A DNA stretch of 64,000 nucleotides from Anticarsia gemmatalis (lineage: Eukaryota; Arthropoda; Insecta; Lepidoptera; Erebidae). Location: positions 9,002,501 through 9,066,500 of the forward strand of contig NC_134757.1 in assembly GCF_050436995.1 (NCBI RefSeq). The letters run 5' to 3'. The notes under the pieces are model-generated. The model searched no databases. It had not been told where the DNA came from and worked only from the letters and a program-made list of their open reading frames with translations. This document shows positions 1-13,072 of the stretch, piece by piece (position 1 is the stretch's first letter; each line of letters opens with the position of its first letter). The translations under genes were made by a program, and so were the position numbers.

Positions 1-3000
1 TAGCCGTGCAAGCATGGTAACCACTGCACCGCGGTGACCGTCATATCAGAAACATAATGGATGCACATGTACTGCTAATAGTCGAAGGAAACAATATTCC
101 AAGAAAATTTTACTGTGCTTGTATGCGTCTCGTAATGGGAGCCAATAGATACAACTGTCAAGTGTCACTTGAAGAGTATATCGTATGTCGGTCAGTAATA
201 CCAATATACACCGATGTTTCGACCTGAAATAACTTTGTTATAGCGTCCCTTTCTACAATAAGGAAAATAAGCAGACATAGCATCGATGACGCAGAGGGTA
301 ATGAACTCTTATTAATAATAATATTTGTTCAGTATTGTGTGCTATTTCACCAATGATGGTAAACCCAAATAGTATTTTATCTTAGAAATATTTTCCATGA
401 AATCTTAAAACTAAAAATGTTAGACGAGAAACCTGAATAGCACACACCACAGCGATCCTTTAAAAAAACTTTACTGAGGAAATATACAGATGAATAAACA
501 TCTCCATTTTATCATTTTCCAACTCGCACCTTTCACTGGAGTTCATTAGCTACGAAGATTCTTTTGAAAATACAAGATCAGCCAACGAACCGGCGCTCAA
601 TCATAACAAGAAGTATAACAAAGTGTATTGGAATCCTCCGCGCCTGGCGATACGAAAAACCGCCTGAAAAAATAACACCCAACGCCAATTTTCTAAACAG
701 AACAAAAAAAATAACAATCCGATATCAATCCAATAAAGGGCAGGAAGGAAGCAGCCTCCGAGTAAGCAATCACACGTTAGACAGAGATGAAACACGATAA
801 CGCCATCGAGTAAGGGAGACAGACAAACGATTGTGCCGAGTTTCCAAAGAACGGTGTAAACAATAAAACTTTTTGAAGAAGTTCGCGCTTATTCGGCGCG
901 CGAAAGGGTTCCAGAGTAATGAATAATACAGATAAATTATTCAAAACACAATCGTATTAAATTCGAGTCGCTTGTGAAATTTTATTACGGGGTGTCCACA
1001 AAGAAAAGTTTCCGAGTGGCACTCCACCAATTTATGGACTTTTGTTTCTGTTAAGGAGTAATTAAAAATTTCACGGTTGGCGAAGTTATGGCAGGGATAG
1101 CTCGTAATTCAATTGTTTTTGCTTCATTTTGTTGTTGTTTAACCAAAGTTTCAGCCAAACCTTACCCTTCAATGAGCAAAAGTGATTTTATTTTACAATA
1201 AATAAATTTCCTGGATATTAAATTTATCGATTTTATTAAAGTAAATATTATTTCGTTTACTGAATTTCCGATAATGCTATTTCCCAGTCGATATCTTGAC
1301 TGAAGGGCCCACAAAACTGGTATGATAGCGATAATAATATTCGAAAAGGGTTCGTATGAAGATCGTTTTCTCTACTTTATCTCACTAGTCTGTCTCAGGG
1401 GACTTTTCATTATTGTTTCCTGCCGGTTATCGAAAGCAACCCTCTAAATCAAGGTCCAATTGTCTCATTGGCGCCAAAAGTCATTTATGTGCGTCTCACT
1501 AGAGGCTCGTAGCTTCGAGTACTTTACGTTTAACCTTTGAACAAAGCAATATTAGGGATGGAAATGTACGATTAGGACGTTCCGATATTTGAGGTTCTTT
1601 TCAGGGTTTTTTATTGAGGTAAAGGTGCAGTTGTCAGTTTTGATTGTCTCATCTAGTTCGCCGCAGTTTATGTTATTGTCGGGAAGGGTTGGAACTTTAA
1701 TTTCGTTTACTTACGGTCAATGGTCTTACTATTTTCCTTTAGGTGACTTTTTTGTTATTTTGACTCTATCTTCTTCCTTCTTACCTTCTACGAGTACTTT
1801 AAATGTTAAGTAACATAACTCAGTATTTTTTTTTCTTTGACAATTTTGGTATAATTTAACACTTAAATTCATAGATAATTTTTGATTGGTAGAAGCTTCC
1901 TGTCATGTTAAAAGTTTTTTATCGTTTTTTATCGACACATTACTTGTACATTTGAGTTTAATTAACCACTAAAATGCGATATACTATCGCACTTAGTTGC
2001 TTCCTGTGATATGAAAATAATTACAGCACTCGTAATGTTCGTAGAACTTTAAAAAACCTTACAAATGATCCTTTGTTTTATGTAGTTGTAAAAACGACAA
2101 AATGCTGTAAACCAATTAAAATAATGGATTGGAATTTTTTGACAATCTTTTAAATATCTGTCTGTATTGTATCAAAAGCTTTTTGAAGGCGATATTAATT
2201 TAGTTCCTAACCAATTTTTATATGACCTTTTTGCTGGGCAATGTTTTTATTGTTCAAACCCAAGGCTAGTTACCATATGGAAGCTATAATATGCTCGTAA
2301 ATACGTTTTTTAAGAATTTTATTTGTATTTATATTCATTTTTATATACCTACTTAAGTGGCGTTCTAAAGTCTGTGCTTACTTCTGTGGGAAGAAGGAGT
2401 AATGTGCATTTAATGCTCTTGTCTACTAGGATTAGCCAAACACTACTATTTTATGAGATCAATTATAAATAATATAATCAAAGTATCAATTATATTCGTA
2501 CAGAAGGTTATGAAGGGGACATGAAGACCATCTTAAATATTTTGTTACCAACCAACTGCCTAGCAACATCTAATATGAACGAAACGCCTTGATTGGGTGG
2601 ATAAAACTGGCACAATGAGTTAATTAATGTCTATTTAAGTCTCACGAGATTGCACATAGCCACGTACAATACAGCAGTTTTTTGTTACAACTCTATGCAA
2701 TGTACAATTAGAGGTGTAAATTAAAGGGTAAAGTTGCAACAATATTGTTATTCTAATTCATTCATATACAACCTTGGAGTATGCTAAATGGTGGACAAGA
2801 TCAAGTTATGTGCATCTGACTAATTAAGAAGAGATAACAATCAGTTTGCATAGGTATTTGTATGTTTAGTAGAGTGGTGCATTTTACAAATATTTAAACT
2901 ACTTCATGGAGAAGGAAAGTTATTATTAAGCATTTCATTGAAAAAGATTTATGCTATCGCTGACTTTTGGAATGGAATTAATTATATTATTTAACTATAG

Positions 3001-5164
3001 TAGTTATCTAGTTGTACGGACGAAAGTATTGAAATCGAAGACATGGGTACTATATTTAATTCCATGGAAAATCGTTTATAGAACGACAGTTACACATTGA
3101 CTAATAATTTTAAAGCTTGGCAGTTATTCAAGAAAGTATAATGCAAAATAAGACAAAAAAGTCACATGTTTCTCGGTTAAGACCGCTTTCCAGAAGTAAA
3201 ATAACTAAACCCTTTAACAAAACAGTGTGACATAAACCATTCCGTATCTGCATCTGATGCTCTGGTCTAGCCGTCATAACTCCCTAGTAGAAGACAAACG
3301 ATAGCCGCCTTAAACCTTAGCTTAGTTCACCACCATTGAGATTAACAGGGCGAAATGATTTAATTAACTCAGTTCCAGGTTATATCTTGTTTAAGTCCAT
3401 GTTTTAGTTCAGGATGAAGCAAATAAAATGTTTTAAAGATATCGCACATTTGAGAAGCAGTAAAAGCTCTGCTGCCCTTATAAAAGTTTTAATAATGAAA
3501 TATTGATAATTTTTTTACTAAAATAACTGTGTATTTTTTCAGTATTGTACGGAAGGACTAAAATTATACAGGTACCGACATTATTTAGAAAATTATTTTC
3601 TTTAAAAATGATTTCATTATATGTTTTCACGCCAGATTGTAGGTATACTTTACAACTGTTCCAATTCAATCACACATGCGTCACGTCCATCTGGATTAAA
3701 ACTAGTAATTAGTCTCTCGAGTCGCTTATACAAAATAAGCAAAGCGTTGACTATTCGTAGAATTAATTCAACCATCAGTCCACTGGGACAGTACGTCAGC
3801 AAACGCAACCTTTAGTCAATGACCTCCCAAAATGGCGGCACCCCGCTTTGTCACATCACAGTATCAAATATTCATAAGGAATCGTAACATAATGTCGCTA
3901 AAGGTTAAAGGTATCAAGTCAAACTGTCACATTATGTTGGGCGTTTTGCGAGACGCGTATAATATAAGCTAACGCGTCAGTACAACGCTTGGTAATTTAT
4001 CGTCACTCATAAAAGTTGGGAAGCTCGCGAATCTAGCGGCTATGGCTTTGTTTAAGGCTGAAGATTTCTTATACGGCCATTACAGTTCAAGACGTATAAA
4101 GTGGCTTAGGTGTAGAAACGTTAAGAATAAGCCACTGAGAATCACGATCGGCTTTCGTTACGATTTAAAGGAACATTTTATTTATACTGTATCAAGTTGC
4201 CTCATAACTTTCGGTTGTAAATATTGGAAGTTATTCGTTGTTACTAGATCTGTAGATCACATTGTCATAAAATACTAGGAAACCGACAGCAAATTGGTAA
4301 AATATTACCGATTTATGGCGTCCGAAATATTTATATTTCCGGCAAAAATAAACCAATAAACGTAATCAATGCAGTGTCATATTTTTAACACAGTTTATAA
4401 AATCTGTTTAACAATTCAGTCAGCAAATGTGTGTTGGAATTGAAAAATATAACTTATTCGCCGGAATGCAAATATTGTGATGAATTATTTAATTTTTGTT
4501 GGGAACTTTATTCTGGATTAACACGTGATAGTATTTTTTCAGGTTAGCTTCCGCAAGCGACGCTGATCGAAATGGTGTGCCGATAAACAACTGAAATAAA
4601 GCCATATTTTTGAAGCAAACTTTTATTATCCATCAGGAGCCAAAATATTGTGAATTGAAATGAAAACAAAATGAATAAAGTAGAATATCAAAGAACTTCA
4701 CGATTTGGTATACAAAGGGTTAATTTGTTTCAGAAGTTAGATCGTAAAGAAGTAATAAACAAAGAGAGAAATTACTCTGGAAATTTTATTGGGTATTAGT
4801 CTAAATTTGTTATTCTAGTTGTAGAACTAGCTTTTATGGGGGGGTGTTATAATTAATTTGGGTAAAACGTAGGTACAGTTGAGTACAAACTTGGTAAACG
4901 GAAACACACTATGTTTACGAGTCCATTCATTAAAAGTTACGCTTCGGTCTTTAGGATCGGTGTGACTGAGAGCGGGCGACATACTACTTAAGTCCTATCG
5001 CCGCTCTCTCTATTCTAACGTTAATCACTTAATTAAAGTCAGATTTAATATCGACAGTTTTTATCGTCAAACATCAGTTTATGAATTTTAAAATTTATTT
5101 TGTATTAGAATTAGTTTTGAAAATAGGACTAATAAGGAGAACTGGACCTTTTACTTATAAAATA
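1..5164. other. No gene recognised
   Basis: AT-rich non-coding DNA. Open frames reach only about 80 codons and show no domain, signal peptide or splice context that I can defend. An imperfect hairpin lies at about 4968-5013 (GAGAGCGGGCGACATA against TATCGCCGCTCTCTC). Confidence 0.5.
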
Positions 5165-5370
5165 CTAGCTGACCCGCGCAACTTCGCTTGCGTCCAATAA
5201 GAGAGAATGGGTGAAATTTTTCCCCGTTTTTGTAACATTAATTACTGGTACTCTGCTCCTTTTGGTCGTAGCGTGATGATATATAGCCTATGTCCTTTCT
5301 CGGGTTTCAAAATATCTCCATACCAAATTTCATGCAAATTGGTTCAGTAGTTTAGGCGTGATTGTGTAGC

Positions 5371-5409
<39 letters not shown>

Positions 5410-5440
5410 GTTACTTTGGCATTTATAATATTAGTATGGA
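5165..5440 (-). mobile_element. Non-autonomous Helitron-like element, copy 1
   Basis: Read on the minus strand it starts TCCATACTAATATTATAAA and ends with a small hairpin (CGCAA...TTGCG) and GCTAG, inserted between A and T without target duplication. These are the Helitron signatures. This copy carries a (CAGA)n microsatellite (5370-5409) where the other copies have a CAAA/TTTG tract. No Rep/helicase coding capacity. Confidence 0.7.
5370..5409 (+). repeat. (CAGA)n microsatellite
   Basis: About ten tandem CAGA units inside Helitron-like copy 1, in the slot that holds CAAA units in copies 3 and 5. Confidence 0.9.
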
Positions 5441-5490
5441 TTGCATACAAAATGTAAAGCAACGTTTATTTAACAGGCTCTACTAAAAGT

Positions 5491-5674
5491 CGGCTGGGAC
5501 GCGGAGTATCCGATTGGAGGTACCGCGTCCTAACCACCTTATGGTGACCTCAGAAGGAACACCGTCAGGTTTTTAGTCGGTATGCCCAAGCTACAGCCGA
5601 AACGCTTTGCCGGCGGAAGAGCCCGACAGAACCCCGCTTTCCTCCCTGGGGCGGATCATGCAGTAAAAAAAAAG
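5491..5674 (+). mobile_element. Short retroposed fragment with poly(A) and 15-bp target duplication
   Basis: A 184-bp relatively GC-rich block ending in an A-run is flanked by the identical 15-mer GGCTCTACTAAAAGT (5476-5490 and 5675-5689). Poly(A) plus a long exact target duplication indicates LINE-mediated retroposition. The body (GTCGGTATGCCCAAGCTACA and following) is probably a SINE or a LINE 3' end. No internal tRNA-like promoter was recognised. Confidence 0.8.
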
Positions 5675-5689
5675 GGCTCTACTAAAAGT

Positions 5690-7627
5690 ATCAATATACA
5701 GCAAATTCAAACCTCAAACGCCCTAGAACTCAATCCACTAGTGGCACTATTCTAAGCAGTTAACCGCTACTCGCAAACTATCACACCAATTCCTGAAGCC
5801 GAGGGCTACGTTTTGCTTTCATACACCGCTGGGCGAGAGATTACATAACTTCATTAAATTCCAACTTGGCACATAATACCTAGTAGGCGAAACTGAGTTC
5901 CGACTAACTATATCGAGGCCGTATTGAAGACACTGCTGAGGCCGTGAGGCTGTAAAATCTAGCTCCTAGAGTCTAACAACTTAATATAGAGCCTTAGCAA
6001 GGCCAGTTTCTGTACATTTCAATTAATTTCCGTGCATTTAGAAAAAGATCTAACTGTATCAAACAGGCCACTGTCAGTGTCATAAGCTTACGCGTCACTG
6101 TTGTTTAAAATGTTCAAAATTTTGCATTTTGTATACCGCAACTACCCGTGAGCCTTGCATATAAGGTTCTCTACTAACTCGTTCGACTATAAAGGATTTA
6201 CTAAGCAATAAGTTTTAATGAAATACCTTTGTAGTAAAGCCACCTGTCCCCTCGGACGTAACTTTAACGTAGATGAGGCTTGAATTCGACAGTGGATGGT
6301 AATGAATTTAACCGGGTGGGTGATAATATTACTGTTGAACTATTACGTCGCTTTGAATTAGAATCAGTCTGTTCTGTTTTAGATAATGATTTTGAAATGA
6401 TTTAAATACCTTTGAAAGCCTATTAATAAAGAAGTGTGTATAATAATAAACAGAATATGATTTTCAGAAAACATTAAAAAAAAATTGTGTTATTCAGCAC
6501 CTTCATATTTAACGCCTATTTCCTAAAGCTTATGCTGAACTAAGAATACTTTTATTTGATAAATAATATAATCTACAGATAATTTAACAAGCAATTTTTT
6601 CCCAATGACACTTCAAAAACAAGCCCTAAATCTGAACTAACTCCACTTAGCTTATCTCTGCTCTATTACAGTATTACGAAGTTATAAAACATAGACGCAA
6701 TTGTCACTACAAGATTAATGACAGTAATAAAACCTTCAAGTACTTAGTGCATACTGAAAGGTGCGCCTGACCCGTCCATTCGACGTAATTCCTTAGTCAC
6801 CTCTTACGACAATCACTGGAAGTGATAGGAGCTTATCTTGATCATGAGTTTAATTGCACTTGTATACTATGAAGTATGTACAAGCCTGGATTAACATAAG
6901 TATTACGGAGATTGTAGAATATTATTTAACTACTTTTATGTATGAATATCTTCAAATGCAGAAGAACGCCATTTCTTTAACTGCGAAAGCAAACTCCGAA
7001 ACTGCTTTTGTTTCTTCAAAGCTAGAATATAATTAAAAGTAAATAGGATTTATATTATCAAATAATCACAAGTATGCAACGTTCAGTCGCAGGATAAAGT
7101 ATTGGAATACCAAAGAGAATGAGAAGAGAAGATATACCAGTAAGCCGTGACCCGTGAGTAAAGGAAAACCTACAATAGTCCTACAACTTAATAGAGAGCC
7201 TTGTGTGAAATCAACATTCGTAGCCCGCGGAAATATACAAAATTTTGAGTTGAGAACATCAGTGATTTGCAGGCTAATACAACTGACGGTAGTGTATTTG
7301 ATTCAGCCACGATATTTTGGTTTTAAATATTAATTTTAGTAATAATATGTCGAATATATTAATATTCGACATATTATTATATCAGTGGCAGATAGAATAT
7401 AAATTTAACGTTGACAAATTATAACACATATGAATAATTAGTACACATAGAAATGATATGGAAATCCCACAGTACATTGCACACTAAGCATTGTTTGCAG
7501 AACAGATTACTGTTTGATATGGATTACATATCGACGTAACTACTCAAGTGTGACTAGGTTATACTAGGTATGTGCAAGGACGTTCCGCTATAAAATCATC
7601 ACACATTCGTATAACTATAATATTAAA
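5690..7627. other. No gene recognised
   Basis: Non-coding. It contains the palindrome at 7340-7379 and, at about 7199-7320, a stretch weakly resembling 10772-10890. Confidence 0.5.
7340..7379. repeat. Perfect 18-bp-stem palindrome
   Basis: TAATAATATGTCGAATAT (7340-7357) is followed by ATTA and then its exact inverse (7362-7379). AT-rich cruciform; no associated gene. Confidence 0.8.
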
Positions 7628-7844
7628 TCTATACTATAATATTATAAAGCTGAAGAGTTTGTTTGTTTGTTTGAACGCGCTAATCTCAGGAATTACTGTT
7701 TGATAGCCCATTTAACAAGGAAGGCTATATATCATTACGCTACGACCAATAGGAGCAGAATACCAGTAAAAAATGTTACAAAAACGGAGAAAATTTTGAC
7801 CAATTCTCTTATGTGACGCAAGCGAAGCTGCGCGGGTCTGCTAG
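7628..7844 (+). mobile_element. Non-autonomous Helitron-like element, copy 2
   Basis: Begins TCTATACTATAATATTATAA, contains GAAGAGTTTGTTTG and ends CGCGGGTCTGCTAG next to T. It is the shortest of the six intact-ended copies (217 bp) and lacks part of the central region. The 3' hairpin carries a mismatch (CGCAA/CTGCG). Confidence 0.68.
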
Positions 7845-10800
7845 TGAAATAATATAAAGCAAGCCATGCATCACATACTGCGGAACAGAGGACCACGGGT
7901 GATGAAGACGTACAAACAATGGCGTCCATTCCTTTCGCCACCTACACTCATCTACTAAATTTCTTGACTTCTTACTTTTTTTACCGTCTCGCAGTGGCTA
8001 TATTGATATATAATGTAACTGAAGCAGAAACATCCACTACTACGCATACATTTAAATTAATGTTCGGGATATCCCCGCGTTTTATAATTTCCACCTAAGT
8101 GCTTGAAGACAAGTGTCGCATTGATAGTGCTAAGTAAAACATTTTTTGTGCAGCTATATCGTTCTTTTAAATTAAATCCGCAGCGCAATAAGGCTACGTA
8201 ATTTTTAGAGCTACAAAATCAATTAACTGGAAATTTCCCCAAATTATTACAAAAACACTAATTTACTTAGAAAATATATTCAGTCAATGATAAATACAAG
8301 CGCAAACAACATGTTTTTAAGCCCCTCCAAAGCCAGGATCGAAGCAGCCTGAAAGTTTCCCACACACGACCGGCCGTTCAATGGCATAACACCGCCCAAC
8401 TTTGTTCCAAGGGACTCGAAACTACGTAGGTGCTATTATAACACGTAGAGCGTTACCTACGGTGAGATCTGAATACAAAAATAACAGATAGTGATGCGGA
8501 TAATTTGTATTAATATTAAGAAGTGGAAAATACAAATATCTCAAATATAATGACATAAAATATAATGACAAATAATTTGGTAATTATCTAGAAACGTGTT
8601 AAGGTATACATATGTGTAAACAAAAAGGTGTTTTCTTTTTACTTATTAGAAATATATCGATTTGATTTCTCGATCTTATATTATACATGTGTTATCGAAG
8701 CATTGATTCATATAACATGTACACATACTCGTACATATGACATTAAGCACATAAAGTAGAAATTAGAATCCCCAAAATTGGCTCTCTATATAAGTTCTGC
8801 ATACACTCAAATCACTAATAAAGTACCAAATGAATAAAGCAAAGCTCTGACCAAAAGCGAGATGAAAATCGAAAATTCGCTGGAAATGCAAGCATACAAA
8901 ATATCTATGAGAAAGTTTGGACCCGATAGACTGAAATTTCAGTTCGAGTTTCGATTGAGACGTCAGAGATAGAACGGTAACAGAACAGTAGAGTTATTTG
9001 AACGTGTCGAGTGTACGTATACGTTTTTGATATTTGAATAAAACCGACGATGCCTTTTCTGGTACCATGAAAACAAACATCAGCTTTTACAATCGCTCAA
9101 AACCAGCTTCTCTACCAAAAATATGCCGGAAAATAAAAGAAAACATTAAGGCTATAAAACGTAAAATAAAACTTTATAGATTCTCATTAAAAATAATGAC
9201 ATTTTAACTCAATAAAGATAGCATTACCGTCTAGTCTAACTACTTGTAAAATAATTTACAACCCAGTGAAACCATAAAAGCCAGTCATTAAACAAAGAAT
9301 ATTAATCTAACAGAGTATTAACATGCAACCTGTCTGCGGGACTATCTCATTTCTCTTCCACATTTCCTTACAAAACTTAGCGTACCCCTGAAATTTACAG
9401 CCACAATAAATTACCAACTAGTGAATGCAATCAAACCTGGGTACGAGGTACTGGCAAACAATTGTCATAATTCAGTGGCGCGACCACACAAAAGGTAAAG
9501 GCAGGAGGTAGGACATTCAACGACCGCCTAATTGCTTCATTACAAATTCGTGGCTCCAATCCGTCGGGACCACGCGTGGGCTTCAATTATACCACACTAA
9601 TTGCTTGCTGTATTGACGTTCCGATCACGTGATTGGCGAAGTTTTTACCTCTGACGTAGTTTCAGGTAAGGATTAAAAGCTGGATAGTGCTAAAGGAAAG
9701 GCTGCATGAATAAAAAGTTTGTCAAAATATTGCGTAATGAATCAGGATTCTAGTTGAAGATAAAAACGCGCTGCTTTTCGTACAGCGCTGTTTTAACTTC
9801 GTCAACGTGGACATTAAATATTCACTAGTATCGATTTGACTGTCATAAATCCACCACAGCAATTTACACCTCGGAAAACGTCTAAAACATAAACAACAAA
9901 TTTTAATAGCGTTCGAGAAAAAAAATTAAATAGGCGTTTTTATATTCCGAAGAGGGGCCCTTATCACTGGCTTCTTATCTCTAAGCTCGTTAAGGTAAGT
10001 ATTTTACGAGCCCTTTAAACAAGGACATAGGACTGCGTTTTTTACATTTTACTTGCTTGCCTCGTAAAATTGTAAGTTACGACTGTTATCACGCAGAAAA
10101 GGGGGAAATATTTTTATAGAAATAAAAATAATGTAAGCGCCTAATATTTTATTGTCGGCAATAAAATTTTGGCGCGTTATTTGCTAATGGCTTTAATGAG
10201 GCGTTGAATGGGTATTTAATTGTTAATTACTTAGCAATGTTTTATACCTGGGCCTACCTTTGGGCCTTTAATTATGAATAAATTCTGCTTATACCGTAAA
10301 ATGAATTCATTTAAACGATAAAGCAAAATCCTATGTAGAATCAGTCACGTCATATATCCCACCTAAGAATAAGGAATTTACGACTAATATTAATTAAAAT
10401 TATACTTAGTTAGTATAAGTTACATAATTAAGTAAATCCATGAAAATACGTTTAGTAGCGAATATTTAAAGCCATTGCCATTGTTTCGAGCGAAACAGTT
10501 CAGTGATTTGAACATAATTTTCATCGCATGTAAATCTAGGCTTTTAGAATTAATCTAGTTAGTGTATTCAGGCTCTCTAATCTCTTTGAAAATGTGGTGG
10601 AACAAAAATGGATGGTTTAGTTCAAACTTAAGGGCAATTTAGCAGTACAAGGAACATTCTTCAGGATAAACATATAATTATCTGATTGTGTAACGCATAT
10701 TACATAAAGAAAATATTATATTTTTACATTTCATAACCCGGGAAATATAAACCAACAACATAGAAGAAAACCCTTGTGGCTTAAATGTAAGGTTTGCGGC

Positions 10801-12802
10801 TGGCGGAGCTATAAAAAATTCGGGACTTAGAACTTCAGTGACCCATACCTACTTACGAAACTAACGGTAGCCTTTTTAAATCAGTTACAAATTTCACAAA
10901 TACACAGAATTGTGAATTAATTAAATCTAGTTAAATCGTACAAGCAATCTCTACTAAATGGGCAGAATACAGTAAGTTCTTAAATAGGCACTTAGTTTAA
11001 TCACACCTTTCCATCCTTTGCATATTTTTACGATATTCCTATAACACCAACGCATTTTTAAGGTACCGTGGACGGAAGCGGCAAGAGGAGTCTGTTTCTT
11101 ATTATCATAATAAATCTTGACCTTTATCGAGGAGTTATTGACACCGGACTTCATCTTAAAACTGAAATTCAGAATTTATAAAAGAAACTTTACAGTGAAT
11201 TGATGATAATATTTCGTTTTTCATTCTTAACGTTAAAGACCAATGTTGCAGTTATATTGAAAATTTTAGTGCGTTGCAGAAATCTTTAACGATTAATTAT
11301 ATAATATTGTATGTTTATTTTTATTCTCTGGTCTCTGCATACCCTTATGGGAAGAAGTTTTGATTTTATGTATGTAAGGAATCTAGACTAGAGAACATGA
11401 ATAATCATACAAATATTGCTGAATTACTCATTTTTTTTCTGTGGGAACCAAACTAAAAACACTTTGTGTAATTTAATTACGAGGCGACCGCGACATCAAT
11501 ACACATTGTTTAGAAACTAAGTTGTACCTTTAGTAAATGTCAAACGTACTAATTTAGTGAGTGCGTCCAAATGTGAAAGACTAGGCGGAGTTTGACATTT
11601 ACAAAAAAATGGCACACGTTACTATTGTAACCAAAGTTCACGACCTATTGAGACCTATTTTATCTATGTTTGAAGAGCTCCTCAAAGTCAGGGCCAGCTA
11701 TTCAACACAAAAACTGTTACAGATACATTTACAGCCTAAAATAACAGTTTATCGTTTCTTCCAAATTACCTGGGAACAGCTGAAAAAACTATACGTTAAA
11801 AACTTAATAGGTTCTTGTAAAACGGGCTACTTTTGAATACATGGGTTTCTTTGAAAGAGAAGGAAATGGGCATGGGAACTCGTCGCTAGTTTTTTATGCG
11901 AGCTATTTTCTTATTTACGTAATCAAATTTCCCCCGAATTTTCCTAAAGTAAATTTTACGGTACGTAAATTTGTTCTAGAAAAATATAGGCTTCCAAAAG
12001 TACTACAATTTAACAAAGAGTTACACGTGTTCTCTTCAAGTACTTTTATTTATTTATAAGTACCCGATATTGCCTTGAAACTAAATCAAATTACAGAAAG
12101 TGTCCTCTCGGGACTTAGAAATGATTATTTTATTACACTTCAATCATCTACGAAGGTCTACTAAAGCGTAGCCGTAGGCCGTACTTAATCCCTAATTGTA
12201 ATATCAAAGAACAATATAAATAAAACTTAAGTTTGCCAACTCAATCCAAATTGAGATTAGTTTCTACTTAAACACTAAAATAGCGAAAAGGTACTCGACT
12301 CCGACGACTTCTATTTCAATTTTAAAAAGTCTGAAAACTTCTCCACCTTTTTTATAATAACGAATGGCATTTCGATGTAAAGAGGTTTTTTAAAAGTTAT
12401 TGAAGCTCTATCTATAAAAGATATTTGAGACAGATTTTTTGCATTATAGGTACTGCGTGTTTTACTTAGCTGCAATATTGCTAGTTTAGATTTATTAAAG
12501 TGATCGACACTTCATATTATTATTTCATAAAATCACCAGAAAAGGTGGAAGGAACTTATATAGATTATATTACGATGCTGATAGACTGAGAAGAACTGTC
12601 TCCATGAATAAATATATTTTGTCCTCGGCTTACTATAAAAAATGTAATATCACAAGAGGCCAGATTATTAGTTAAGAGATTATTACTGAAGGTAGAGGCC
12701 TTCTCTACCTTCACTAATAATTGTCGCAACAATACCAACATACTATCAAAGTAAACATGGTAAACGAATTATTATGTAAATAAAATATCAGCATATTTAA
12801 TA
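7845..12802. other. No gene recognised
   Basis: AT-rich. The open frames at 11609-11836 and 11841-12059 are short, adjacent and lysine/phenylalanine-rich, as expected of chance frames. A hairpin lies at 12680-12720. Confidence 0.5.
12680..12720. repeat. 18-bp hairpin, one mismatch
   Basis: TTATTACTGAAGGTAGAG (12680-12697) pairs with 12703-12720 at 17 of 18 positions around a 5-nt loop. Confidence 0.7.
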
Positions 12803-13072
12803 CTAGCTGACCCGCGCAACTTCGCTTGCGTCACATAAGAGAGAATGGGTCATAATTTTCCCCGTTATTGTAACATTTTTTACTGGTACTCTGCTCCTAT
12901 TGGTCGTAGCGTGATGATATATAGCCTAAAGCCTTCCTCGATAAATGGGCTATCTAACAGAATAAGAATTTTTCAAATCAGACCAGTAGTTCCTGAGATT
13001 AGCGCGTTCAAACAAACAAACAAACAATCAAACAAACAAACAAACTCTTCAGCTTTATAATATTAGTATAGA
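12803..13072 (-). mobile_element. Non-autonomous Helitron-like element, copy 3
   Basis: Minus-strand copy: 5' TCTATACTAATATTATAAAG at 13072, a (TTTG)n stretch, CGCTAATCTCAGGAACTACT, and the 3' hairpin and GCTAG ending at 12803. The flanks are A and T as expected for Helitron insertion. Confidence 0.72.

Noticed and set aside
5370..5409. CRISPR-like tandem array
   Set aside because: It is a simple tetranucleotide microsatellite without spacers in a eukaryotic genome.
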